DNA of 33,164 nucleotides from Methylococcaceae bacterium UBA4132 (lineage in GTDB: Bacteria; Pseudomonadota; Gammaproteobacteria; Methylococcales; Methylomonadaceae), in the NCBI GenBank assembly GCA_002380945.1, contig DFWO01000056.1, forward strand, positions 1-33,164, given 5' to 3'. Of the stretch, positions 16,290 to 25,300 are shown piece by piece. How positions within the stretch are numbered: the stretch's first letter is position 1; the number at the start of each line of letters is the position of its first letter. The notes beneath the pieces are model-generated. The model had not been told where the DNA came from. It searched no databases and was given only the letters and a program-made list of their open reading frames with translations. Made by a program: the position numbers and the translations under genes.

Positions 16290-16448
16290 ATGCCAATGGA
16301 TAGCAAGAAAGCTGGTGCAAAATTATTTGAAGCCTGTCCAACGATTCAAGCCACTCTCAGTGAGCTGGGTGATAAAGGTTGGAATCTGATTACGGTGATA
16401 GAAAGAGTGGTCGGTAAGGCGAGTTTTTTTCCTGCCATGAATTTTTAA
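16290..16448 (+). CDS. Hypothetical 52-residue ORF upstream of the ROCO gene
   Basis: ATG 16290 opens a 52-codon frame ending 23 bases before the ROCO start. The peptide contains LSELGDKGWNLITVIE, which resembles the core LNELGxEGWELVxV of DUF4177-type small proteins, but the usual ending is replaced by FFPAMNF. It may be a small gene, a remnant, or a regulatory ORF coupled to ROCO translation. A 12-bp palindrome (GTAGCTAGCTAC, 16277-16288) lies just before its start. The rest of 16197-16289 shows no other signal. Confidence 0.35.
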   Translation: MPMDSKKAGAKLFEACPTIQATLSELGDKGWNLITVIERVVGKASFFPAMNF

Positions 16449-16471
16449 GTTTGGGCGTGATGAGTGAATAA

Positions 16472-19108
16472 ATGTTTGATAGAGAGCAGTTTAAAGAAGC
16501 AATTAAGGTACAGTTACAAGACATACCTGAGGATAAACGTGTAGCGTTTGCAGTGCGTTCAGCAATACGGGTGTTGCCTCTGTTGGCTAATCCTCAAGAC
16601 TTACCATTTACTTATTGGCATCCAATAGATGCAAGCAAATATTTACTGGTAATACTAGAGGCTAATAGTTGTAGTATTGAATATGCACTAACGAAAGAAA
16701 AGAAATACATTGTTAATACTAATGCCGCTGCTCGTGCCGCTAATTCCTACACTGCCTCCTATGTCGCTAATGCAGCCACTTACGCTAACGCCAGTAATGC
16801 CGCTTACGTTGCTGCCTATGCCGCCGCTTACGCAGTCGAAGCTGCCTATATTTCAGGTAATGCTCATACAATGATTCAGGAAATACAACTGGATTTAGCT
16901 ATGTTAAATGAGATAACAGCAGAAAAATTATTACAACAACCGTTATGGTCAGAAGCCATTTCTGAAAACTGGCAACAACTGCTAGTTAGTTTTAAAGTCG
17001 ATGTGTTAAGTCTGAATGCTGGTTTTGATGTTTGGCTAGATTGGTATGATGATAGATTACAAGGTAAGCCACTAGATGTTGAATTACTCCAACAATGGAA
17101 TAACATCCCCAAAGAAATTGAAGCACAAGGCGCGGTAGCCGTTAATGCCTATCTTAAAAATCTGCTACAAAAAAACCTCACCCATCCCTTAAACCGCGTC
17201 CGCGCCATTTTTATCGGTTATGGCGAAGCGGGGAAAACTTCGTTAATCCGTGCCTTGCACAATGAAGAAGTTATTAAAGGTACAGAAGCCATGACCGCTG
17301 GCATTGATATTCGGGATTGGGATGTGCCGAACAGTGACATCAAAGCACATTTTTGGGATTTTGGTGGGCAGGTGGTGTTTCATTCCACGCATAAATTCTT
17401 TTTGCGTTCGTCCTGTGTGTATATCATCGTCATTAACGCCCGCGCCGATATAAATAACAGCGAACAGGCAGAATATTGGCTAGACCATATCAAAGTATTC
17501 GGCGGTTCTGCACCCGTTTTATTGGTCGGCAATAAAGCTGATGAAGCGGAAGTGCATCTGCAAATGGAAAGCCTAAAGCAGAAATATCCTAATATTAGAG
17601 GCTTTTATCCTGTTTCTTGTACCCAAGCAAAAACCAACTATAGCCCTCAATTTGCCAGCTTTGAAAATGCCTTAACCCATGAATTAACCGCTGTGGGTAT
17701 TCATCAAATGCGATTCACAGCCGCGCAAGCCAAGGTTTTAGATGAGTTACGGCAATATTCACCCGACCACGCTTTTTTGAGTGAAGACGATTTTAATCAG
17801 CTCTGTGATAAATACAGTATCAGCAACGAAGGCGAGTTAAACCGCGCTTGGTTGGTGGATATTTTCGATAAACTGGGCGTGATGCTGCATTTTGACGAAT
17901 TAAAAACGTTTAATAATGCCTATATGCTGAATCCGCGCTGGTTGACGCACGGCGTTTATACTTTGATGAATGCCAAGCAAGCGCGGTTAAATGACGGCGA
18001 TATAGTCAGAATTTTGAAAGCAAGCAAGGTTGAAGATGAACACAAACAGTTATTAAGTTACGATTCTATTCAATGTGTGTTTATCAGCAAAGCCATGCAG
18101 CGTTTTAAACTGTATTATCCATTGCCTAATGGAACTAACGCGCTAATGATTCCCGCGTTATTAAACGATGAACTGCCCAATTATCCAGCCGAATTAAAAA
18201 ACAGTGACACCTTACAGTTTGAATTTGCCTTTATGGGTTTTTTACCGCGTAATTTAATCGGCGAGTTTATGGTCAGTCGCTATGAAGAAATCAAAGCTAA
18301 CTGTCAGAGTCAGCGCGGCGCGGTGTTCGCCAGTAAAAGTTTGCAAGCGCAAGCCTTAGTCGAAGCCGATTATCATCGTCGCTTATTAGTCATGCAGGTG
18401 TATGGCAGAGATGCCAAAGAATATCTCACCATTTTGTATGATGCGATGTTGACGGTTTTTGGTGAACTAAACTTGGATTATCGAGAATGGGTGGTGTTGC
18501 CGATGTCAGCTTGTCTTGATAAGGAAACATTAGGATTTAACCGCAAAGTTGAAAAAGCTCCGTATCAACAGCTTTTAGCGTATGCCAAAAACAAGGAATC
18601 CAAGTATATTTCTGAATCAGGTTTGAAATATGATTTAAACAAGGTGTTAGGCATTATCATGTCGGACGCTGAACAAGCTAAACAAGGCATTACCAATAAT
18701 TTTTATAACAGCAGTCCTAATTTAACTCAAACAAGCGAGATTGATATGAGCGAAACAACAAGAACTATCACGACAAGCGTTTATGTGGAAGGTGACGTAA
18801 ATGGTGGCAATATTGCTGGACGAAATGTGATTATTAAAACTGGAAAAGATGCAGATGTTAAGCCATTATTGGAACAATTATTAGCTGAAATTAAAGCGTT
18901 AAACGGAAAAATACCAGCTCAAAATTTAGCAGATATGACAGAAGGTGTGGAAAAATTGATTAATGAAGGTAATCGAGAAACACCGCGTAAAAAATGGTAC
19001 GAAGCGAGTTTAGAAGGTATTAAAGAAGCCGCTTTAGCTGTTGGTGACATTGCTAAACCCGTGCTGGATATTGCTGAAAAACTCAGCCCGTTATTATTAG
19101 GCTTGTAG
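16472..19108 (+). CDS. ROCO-family GTPase (Roc-COR) with Ala/Tyr-rich N-terminal region
   Basis: The 878-residue protein has a Roc GTPase core with P-loop GYGEAGKT (249-256), the switch motif WDFGGQ (295-300) and NKAD (354-357), followed by a COR dimerisation region (about 425-690). Instead of leucine-rich repeats, residues 84-128 form an Ala/Tyr-rich helical array (units such as AAYVAAYAAAY). The C terminus is separate: a Gly/Asn motif GDVNGGNIAGRNV (774-786), a coiled-coil-like stretch, then an amphipathic helix-rich end (GIKEAALAVGDIAKPVLDIAEKL) that could touch membranes. Bacterial ROCO proteins are signalling switches, and related multidomain NTPases act in conflict or cell-death responses. 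Here the sensing ligand and output are unknown; a defence or regulated-death role is inference. The ribosome binding site is weak. Confidence 0.88.
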   Translation: MFDREQFKEAIKVQLQDIPEDKRVAFAVRSAIRVLPLLANPQDLPFTYWHPIDASKYLLVILEANSCSIEYALTKEKKYIVNTNAAARAANSYTASYVANAATYANASNAAYVAAYAAAYAVEAAYISGNAHTMIQEIQLDLAMLNEITAEKLLQQPLWSEAISENWQQLLVSFKVDVLSLNAGFDVWLDWYDDRLQGKPLDVELLQQWNNIPKEIEAQGAVAVNAYLKNLLQKNLTHPLNRVRAIFIGYGEAGKTSLIRALHNEEVIKGTEAMTAGIDIRDWDVPNSDIKAHFWDFGGQVVFHSTHKFFLRSSCVYIIVINARADINNSEQAEYWLDHIKVFGGSAPVLLVGNKADEAEVHLQMESLKQKYPNIRGFYPVSCTQAKTNYSPQFASFENALTHELTAVGIHQMRFTAAQAKVLDELRQYSPDHAFLSEDDFNQLCDKYSISNEGELNRAWLVDIFDKLGVMLHFDELKTFNNAYMLNPRWLTHGVYTLMNAKQARLNDGDIVRILKASKVEDEHKQLLSYDSIQCVFISKAMQRFKLYYPLPNGTNALMIPALLNDELPNYPAELKNSDTLQFEFAFMGFLPRNLIGEFMVSRYEEIKANCQSQRGAVFASKSLQAQALVEADYHRRLLVMQVYGRDAKEYLTILYDAMLTVFGELNLDYREWVVLPMSACLDKETLGFNRKVEKAPYQQLLAYAKNKESKYISESGLKYDLNKVLGIIMSDAEQAKQGITNNFYNSSPNLTQTSEIDMSETTRTITTSVYVEGDVNGGNIAGRNVIIKTGKDADVKPLLEQLLAEIKALNGKIPAQNLADMTEGVEKLINEGNRETPRKKWYEASLEGIKEAALAVGDIAKPVLDIAEKLSPLLLGL

Positions 19109-19140
19109 AAGTTAACTTAATCCTTTTTGAAAAATTGTGA

Positions 19141-19173
19141 TCAGAGTAAATTTTGAAATTAATTTTACTCTGA
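19141..19173. repeat. Inverted repeat after the ROCO gene
   Basis: TCAGAGTAAA (19141-19150) pairs exactly with TTTACTCTGA (19164-19173) around an AT-rich loop. It lies 32 bases after the ROCO stop and may be a transcript-end hairpin. Confidence 0.5.
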
Positions 19174-19194
19174 CCATAATTATTTAATTACTCA

Positions 19195-19231
19195 AAACAA
19201 AAACGCCCCATTATCGGGGCGTTTTTCGTTG
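19195..19231. repeat. 37-nt direct repeat, copy 2
   Basis: Same sequence as 15770-15806 apart from two loop bases. The identity covers the stem, the flanking AAAC and the trailing CGTTG, which is more than terminator function requires. Confidence 0.85.
19199..19226. terminator. Bidirectional intrinsic terminator between ROCO and DUF2780 genes
   Basis: AAAAACGCCCC and GGGGCGTTTTT form the stem, with T-runs on both strands. It serves the convergent ROCO (plus) and DUF2780 (minus) genes. Confidence 0.88.
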
Positions 19232-19246
19232 TAAATAGCATTGTAT

Positions 19247-19807
19247 TTAGAAAATGGCAGAGCCTAATAATTTGGCTATCGTCGCGCCTTGTTCTGTATT
19301 GACATAATCTAATACCAGCGGCACAAATTGTTGAATCTGCTCGGATGTCATGCCTAATTCTTTGAAAAGACTGACCACTGCGATTAAGTTACTCACTGTG
19401 CCACCAGAACCACTCGCCAATTCCGCTAAACTTTCCAGCATGGAGGGATCGACCGCGCTCAACAAGCTTTGTAGATTTGGTATCGCTTGTTCTAATTGGG
19501 CAAATTCACCCTCTTTTAGTTTGTTTTGTGCGAGTTGTAATAACACGCCTAAACCGCTTTGGGCTTGGGTTTGCGTGACACCTGCGCCCTTCATTAAATA
19601 GTCTGTTAATTGCTTGACTTGTATCGGCTGCTGCGTGCCATGTTTTAACTGTGATTGCGCGTTATGCAGGAGATTATTAATCGCTTGTTTTGTTTGTGGT
19701 GAAGCAGCGGCGGCATTTGCCGCTTTAAGCATATCTTGCCATTCAGATGCCTGTGCATTACTTAATAACACTATCGGTAATGCTAACGTTAAGATAATTT
19801 TTTGCAT
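19247..19807 (-). CDS. Exported DUF2780 family protein
   Basis: Starting at ATG 19807 gives 186 residues with a signal peptide (MQKIILTLALPIVLLSNAQA). The mature protein is helical, with the family's pattern LTDYLMKGAGVTQTQAQSGLGVLL, AQNKLKEGEF and a C-terminal LGMTSEQIQQFVPLVLDYV. DUF2780 proteins are small periplasmic or secreted proteins of unknown function. A longer ORF to 19870 would include a palindromic repeat in its leader and hide the signal peptide, so it is less likely. It lies downstream of the TIGR02647 gene on the same strand with a hairpin between them. Confidence 0.8.
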   Translation of the reverse strand: MQKIILTLALPIVLLSNAQASEWQDMLKAANAAAASPQTKQAINNLLHNAQSQLKHGTQQPIQVKQLTDYLMKGAGVTQTQAQSGLGVLLQLAQNKLKEGEFAQLEQAIPNLQSLLSAVDPSMLESLAELASGSGGTVSNLIAVVSLFKELGMTSEQIQQFVPLVLDYVNTEQGATIAKLLGSAIF

Positions 19808-19835
19808 ATTGGTCTGTTTTTTATTAGCACTCAGA

Positions 19836-19859
19836 GAGTACAAAACGTATTTTGTACTC
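19836..19859. repeat. Perfect 10-bp palindrome upstream of the DUF2780 gene
   Basis: GAGTACAAAA and TTTTGTACTC flank the loop CGTA. It resembles the GTACAAA/TTTGTAC palindrome at 5133-5158 and separates two same-strand genes. Confidence 0.75.
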
Positions 19860-19875
19860 CTTTGTCTCATTTACA

Positions 19876-20115
19876 TTAAGCAGGATGTAGTAAGCCTAAC
19901 AGTGTTTGCGCCTGTTCAGCGGCTTCATGTCCTAGGTTGGTTAAATAACCGCCGTCTTCTTGGGTAATCAAACCTTTATCATATAAGCGTTTAGTGGCTG
20001 CTACGATGGCAGGGGCGGCTTCATGTTTGTGTACTTTAATGCCTGCTTGTGTGGTTTCTAAGTTGTAACGAACTAGCATATTCAGTTCATCGACAATATC
20101 TTGGGTGTATGGCAT
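19876..20115 (-). CDS. TIGR02647 family protein
   Basis: A 79-residue soluble protein beginning MPYTQDIVDELNMLVRYNL, with GIKVHKHEAAPAIVAATKRLYDKGLITQEDGGYLT and LGHEAAEQAQ. This pattern is that of the conserved hypothetical TIGR02647 family of gammaproteobacteria. The middle section looks like a small winged-helix domain (KGLITQEDGGYLTNLG), so DNA binding is possible but unproven. It is followed on the same strand by the DUF2780 gene. Confidence 0.8.
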   Translation of the reverse strand: MPYTQDIVDELNMLVRYNLETTQAGIKVHKHEAAPAIVAATKRLYDKGLITQEDGGYLTNLGHEAAEQAQTLLGLLHPA

Positions 20116-20165
20116 AACAAATCCTCATGATTTATTGAATTAAACGGATAGTATAAAGCACTACG

Positions 20166-20720
20166 CTACGCTAATGTGAGTAACCACTGTTCAAAACAGC
20201 TTTTAATATGTTCGGCAATCAGTTCAGGCGTGTCGTGTGAGGTATCAACGACTAAATCGTAATTGCTAAGGTCTCTAAATTGGATGTTATACAGTTTACG
20301 AAACCGATCATCTTCAATTGCTTGCCGTTGGGCATTATTTTCTAAGGTCGCTTGTAATGAGGGATTATGTTCATCACTGCGTGAGGCATTAAAAACGCGT
20401 TCCGCCCCTATTATGGGGTCAACCGATAAAAATACTTTAAATGCGGTAGGAATAAAATGCCACGCCAGCCGAGAATCAACGATTAACTTGTCGCCTGTTT
20501 TGCCTAAATTAATAACAAAATTATCAATTTCATCGTCAATACTACGGTCGGTTTGCGATATTTTGTTTAATTCTAAAGTCGTTACACCGCGCTGTTGAGC
20601 AATAGAGCGTTGTATTGTGCCTGTCCCGATGATGTCATAACCTGTCAGTTGTTGTAGCGCGGTAGCGACGGATGATTTGCCGCCACCAATATCACCTGAC
20701 AACGCAATTATATGTTTCAT
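20166..20720 (-). CDS. Cytidylate kinase-like P-loop protein
   Basis: Start chosen at ATG 20720 (184 residues), where the beta strand MKHIIALSG leads straight into the P-loop GDIGGGKSS (lysine K15). Later features are IIGTGTIQRSIAQQRG, a DSRLAWHF strand-turn and a LID-like region (AERVFNASR) with an adenine-site strand DLVVDTSHDTPE. These match the cytidylate kinase-like family (AAA_18/Cytidylate_kin2 type), which may phosphorylate nucleosides or nucleotides; true Cmk is longer. A 24-codon upstream extension runs into low-information sequence and is rejected. It is divergent from dabB. Confidence 0.75.
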   Translation of the reverse strand: MKHIIALSGDIGGGKSSVATALQQLTGYDIIGTGTIQRSIAQQRGVTTLELNKISQTDRSIDDEIDNFVINLGKTGDKLIVDSRLAWHFIPTAFKVFLSVDPIIGAERVFNASRSDEHNPSLQATLENNAQRQAIEDDRFRKLYNIQFRDLSNYDLVVDTSHDTPELIAEHIKSCFEQWLLTLA

Positions 20721-20822
20721 ATTGATTAAAACCTTTAGCAAGCCACACGCGGTGGCTGAATATAAAAGATTCAGTATAAAACGGCTAGCCAATTGTTACC
20801 AAAAATACTTGTTTCTTGTAAC

Positions 20823-20916
20823 CATCAGTTAGCCTTTGCCAAATTTAGTCCTTAACGTACAATTGCCCCTATCAAAATCGCTAAACCACGACATGAAAAT
20901 TTATGGGAATACTTAG
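20823..20916 (+). repeat. 94-nt segment shared with 29542-29635 (inverted copy)
   Basis: This stretch contains the dabB promoter, leader and first codons. It matches the 29542-29635 segment in reverse orientation: about 60 bases with five mismatches and one gap, a divergent part of about 17 bases, then 14 identical bases covering ATGGGAATACTTAG. Confidence 0.85.
20836..20863 (+). promoter_or_regulatory. Sigma-70 promoter of dabB-dabA
   Basis: TTGCCA (20836-20841) and TACAAT (20858-20863) are 16 bases apart, with a predicted start near 20870 and a leader of about 33 bases. Both elements are conserved in the copy near 29600. Confidence 0.7.
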
Positions 20917-22375
20917 CCTACTACTTTGGACACCTGCTTTAGGCGTTTTGCTTTTAGCATTTATACCCAAGCAACAAACGCGCATTATTCGCTTAATCAG
21001 TATGTTGTTTGCTGTGCTGGCTTTTTTAGGCAGTTGCTGGGTGCTTAGTCTTTATGAACAAGCCAATGCCAATTTGCAATTGAGTGAATATTTTCCGCTC
21101 AATCCAGACCTTGGTAGTGCTTACGCGTTAGGCGTTGATGGTTTATCTATGCCTATGTTGGTATTAGCCACCTTGCTAACGGCTATTGCGTTGCTTGCCT
21201 CGTTCAGTATTTCAGAGGGAGTTAAAGGCTACCATATCTGCATTTTGATACTGGAATTCGGTATGTTAGGGGTATTTCTAGCGCAAGATTGGGCATTATT
21301 TTATATTTTCTGGGAAGTCACCTTAATTCCGCTGTTTTTCCTCATTGATCGTTGGGGTGGACAGCGGCGACATTCAGCCAGTCTAAATTTTGTGTTATAT
21401 ACGATGGGGGGCTCGGTGTTTATGCTGATGAGTTTGCTAGCTGTCAGTCAGTACGACCTGCAACATGGCGGTTCATTAATGACTTCCATGAATCAAATCG
21501 CCCAAGATATGCCGTTGACTGAACAGGTACTGGTATTGCTGGGCTTTTTAATCGGTTTTGGGGTAAAAATGCCGATTTTCCCGCTACATGGTTGGTTGCC
21601 ATTAGCCCACGTTGAAGCCCCTAGCCCTATCAGTATTTTACTGTCAGGTATTTTGTTAAAAATGGGGGCTTATGGCTTATTACGCGTGGTGGTGATGTTG
21701 CCCGAAGCGACGCAGGTTTTACAACCGTTTTTGATGTTTCTAGCGTTGTTTGGCATGATTTACGGTGGGCTGTTAGCGTGGCGACAAAGCGATTTAAAAG
21801 CCATGATTGCCTATTCGTCCATTAGCCACATGGGGCTGGTGTTATTAGGCATTGCCAGTTTAACGGAACTGGGCATGACGGGCGCGGTGATGCAAATGAC
21901 TGCACACGGTTTAATTGCTGGGGCTATGTTTTTGCTGGTTGGTCTGTTATACGAGCGCACTCACACGCGCAATATTCAAGATTACCGCTCGCTGATTCAA
22001 GTGATGCCGCGCTTTGCGCTGTTTATGAGCTTGACGTTATTAGCGGCAATGGGGCTACCGAGTACGGTTGGTTTTATTGCTGAATTGCAAATCCTCATTG
22101 GCGGCTTTCAACAATGGGGCTATTGGATGGTATTTTTCAGTGTCAGTCTATTAATCACAGCCGCCTACTCAATACGCACCATCGGCTTATTATTCACAGG
22201 TCCTGTAAAACCATTCATACGACCCATTGATGATTTAAAAGTACATGAAATGTTCGCGGCAAGTCTATTAGTGATAAGTATCATTGGCTTTGGTTTAATT
22301 CCCACGCCACTGCTTGATTTATCTGCCAGCACTCTCAAGCATATCAACATTCTGCACAGTAAACGGATTCTATAG
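20903..22375 (+). CDS. dabB: NuoM-like proton-conducting membrane subunit partnered with DabA
   Basis: A 490-residue inner-membrane protein with about fourteen helices, homologous to complex I subunit NuoM and Mrp-type antiporter subunits (PF00361). The key charged residues are visible: the glutamate in FWEVTLIPLFFLID and the lysine in KMPIFPLHGWLPLAHVEAPS. No other complex I gene is near; instead dabA begins eight bases downstream. In DAB inorganic-carbon systems a membrane subunit of this superfamily (DabB) couples cation flow to DabA. Known DabB proteins are usually closer to NuoL, so a NuoM-type partner is notable. Which role it has must be inferred from context. Confidence 0.8.
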   Translation: MGILSLLLWTPALGVLLLAFIPKQQTRIIRLISMLFAVLAFLGSCWVLSLYEQANANLQLSEYFPLNPDLGSAYALGVDGLSMPMLVLATLLTAIALLASFSISEGVKGYHICILILEFGMLGVFLAQDWALFYIFWEVTLIPLFFLIDRWGGQRRHSASLNFVLYTMGGSVFMLMSLLAVSQYDLQHGGSLMTSMNQIAQDMPLTEQVLVLLGFLIGFGVKMPIFPLHGWLPLAHVEAPSPISILLSGILLKMGAYGLLRVVVMLPEATQVLQPFLMFLALFGMIYGGLLAWRQSDLKAMIAYSSISHMGLVLLGIASLTELGMTGAVMQMTAHGLIAGAMFLLVGLLYERTHTRNIQDYRSLIQVMPRFALFMSLTLLAAMGLPSTVGFIAELQILIGGFQQWGYWMVFFSVSLLITAAYSIRTIGLLFTGPVKPFIRPIDDLKVHEMFAASLLVISIIGFGLIPTPLLDLSASTLKHINILHSKRIL

Positions 22376-22383
22376 GACTTACC

Positions 22384-25300
22384 ATGCCACACGCCGCTTT
22401 AAAATCCGACGCTAACCGTGAGTTAATCCTTTCGGCGTTAGCACACATAAATCATGTATTACCTGCACAAGCACCGATACAAGATTTCGTGCATCACAAT
22501 ACCCTGCATGGCTATCAGCATTTATCGTTTGAACAAGCACTGGCTGAAAACTATGCTTTAACAGGCATACACGGTTATCTTCCTGAAGCACATTATCGCC
22601 AGTTTTATGCACAAGGTCGTATTAATCAACACGATATAGCGGTGGCATTAGCGCATAACCCAACACTACACCCTGAAAAAATTGCCTTTACCGTGGCTGG
22701 TAAAGACATTAAGTACCAAGATATTTTTACTGTCACCCTGTTAGTAGATTTATCCGCCATAAGCGTGAGTCAATTTATCTGGCAAGTAGAAGAATTAAAC
22801 GCTTTAACGTCAGTACAGGCAGATGTGCCTGCCTCTATTGCGCATAGTTACACTGCGCAAAATATTCGTGCATTATGGGAAGCCCTATTACAGCACTTGG
22901 ATTGCCAGCAAGCTGCCCATCACCCAGAAACCTTGCTGGACTTATCACTAGAGCAAACCGAAGACTGGTTAAGTGTCAGTCATAGCGATGCCTCTATTCA
23001 TTCACAAACTCAACAACAAGTCGCTATTGATTTGGATGCCACCTTTGCACAAGTGGGTAATGAACTGAGTTTACGCGGTTTAGTCTTGGCATTAAGTGGT
23101 AAAGATAGTTTGGATTTTGTCCGTCCTAAATTAATACGTTTGTGTGCATCGGTGCTGGATGAAGGCGTAGCGGCATGGCATACACCTGATGCAGAGCGAC
23201 TAGGGCTTTATGCGGCATGGCGAGCAAGTACGGATTATGACATTAGTCTGTTTCTACATGAACTACCCGACTGGCAACAAATTGTTTCCACGCTACCCGA
23301 AGATGCCATTGATACGATTATCCTGCACCTGACTGAAATGGAGATACCCACGGAAAAATGGGCAGGGTATTTGCAACGCATTGCATTAGAATTAGCGGGC
23401 TGGTCGGGCATGATAGCGTGGCGCGAGCAACACCCCAACTATCAAACTGAACACAACACCCCTATTCATCTCGCTGATTATCTAGCCATTCGTCTGACCT
23501 TAGATAGACTCTGGCTGAATCAAATCTGTCATGATTTGTGGAAAGTTGAAGCCAATTTAACTAACTTACAACACTATTTTCGCAAAAATTTATCCGAATT
23601 TATGGTCCGTCGTCGTCTCTATCAAGGCGATTTACCCGAATATCTCAGCCATCAAGCAAAATCGCTGACCACAGAAGTAAATTCTGAACGTAGTCATCGT
23701 AAACAGTGGCAAGAACTCGCCGACTTAATTTGGACGTGGCAATTTAGCCCGATGGCAGAAAACAAAAACCGTCACTCTGTATTTAACAGCGGCTGGCGGT
23801 TGTTTCGCTTATGTCAGCATTTAGGCTTGCAGGCTCATCACATTGAGCAATTGCAACCGACTGACTTACAAAACCTATTAACACTACTCGATAATTTTAA
23901 CAGCACCGAACGCAGTAAAGTTTGGCTAACGGCTTACGAATACCACTATCGACAACAGTTTTTTAACGCCATCCGCGCTAATCACCACCGTGGACGCTGG
24001 GCAACACGCGACACCCGCCCCGAAGCACAACTTATTTTCTGTATGGACGAACGCGAAGAAAGTTTTCGCCGTCATTTAGAAGAACATAACCCCGCGCTTG
24101 AAACGCTAGGCGCGGCGGGGTTTTTTGGCGTTGCCATGAATTACCAAGGCATGGATGACAATACAACCACTGCCTTATGTCCTGTCGTAGTCACACCTAC
24201 GCATCAAGTCCAAGAAATTCCGCTGGCTGACACGGAGGATAACTTAGATAGCCATAATCGTGGTCGCAAATTCAAACAATTCATTGCTAATCTATTACTG
24301 CAACAATCACGCAGCAATCCGATATTGTCCTATCCAGTCATTGATTTGTTCGCACCGATTACTCTCATCGGCTTATTAGCTAAAACGTTTTCGCCTAAAA
24401 CACAACAACAGTTAATGGCAAACATTGCCAATAAAGTATCTCCGCCCGTTACCACGCAATTACACTTCACTTTCGATGATGACGATACCCCCAAACAACC
24501 TAACATCGGTTTTACCGATAGCGAACAAGCCGACCGTGTGACTAATCTATTGCGCATAATGGGATTAACTAACGTATTTTCGCCCTTAGTGGTACTGTTT
24601 GGACACGGCTCACTCAGTGAAAATAATCCACATCGTGCCGCTTATGATTGTGGTGCGTGCAGTGGTCGGCATGGTGGTCCTAATGCTCGCGTATTTGCCG
24701 CAATGGCAAACCGTCCTGAAATTCGTAAGCTACTGGCAGAGCGTGACATTCACATTCCCACTGATACTTGGTTTATCGGCGCAGAACATAACACCTGCAA
24801 TGAAAACATCGACTGGTATGATCTCAGTGAGCTACCGCCTACCTTACATCCCGCTTTTAATAAGCTACAAGCTGATCTTAACCATGCACGGCATTTATCC
24901 GCCCACGAGCGTTGCCGTCGTTTGGCCTCCGCACCGCGTAATCCCAGCCTAACAGCTGCTTTGCATCACATCCAAGAACGAGCCACGGATTTTTCCCAAG
25001 CCCGCCCTGAATTAGGACATGCGACCAATGCCGCTGCTGTAATTGGACGACGCTCATTAACGCAAGGCGCGTTTTTTGACCGCCGTGTGTTTTTAATTTC
25101 TTACGATCCCACACAAGACCCCGAAGGCAACATCCTTGAAGGTATTTTATTGAATGTAGCCCCCGTGGGTGCAGGCATTAATTTGGAATATTACTTTTCC
25201 ACTGTTAATAATGAGCGTTTTGGTTGTGGCACCAAAATCCCGCATAATATCACTGGTTTTTTTGGTATTATGGACGGCACCAGTAGCGACTTACGGACAG

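Noticed and set aside
20721..20792. 24-codon N-terminal extension of the cytidylate-kinase-like protein
   Set aside because: The P-loop fold begins at the ATG at 20720, and kinases of this kind start directly with that strand.
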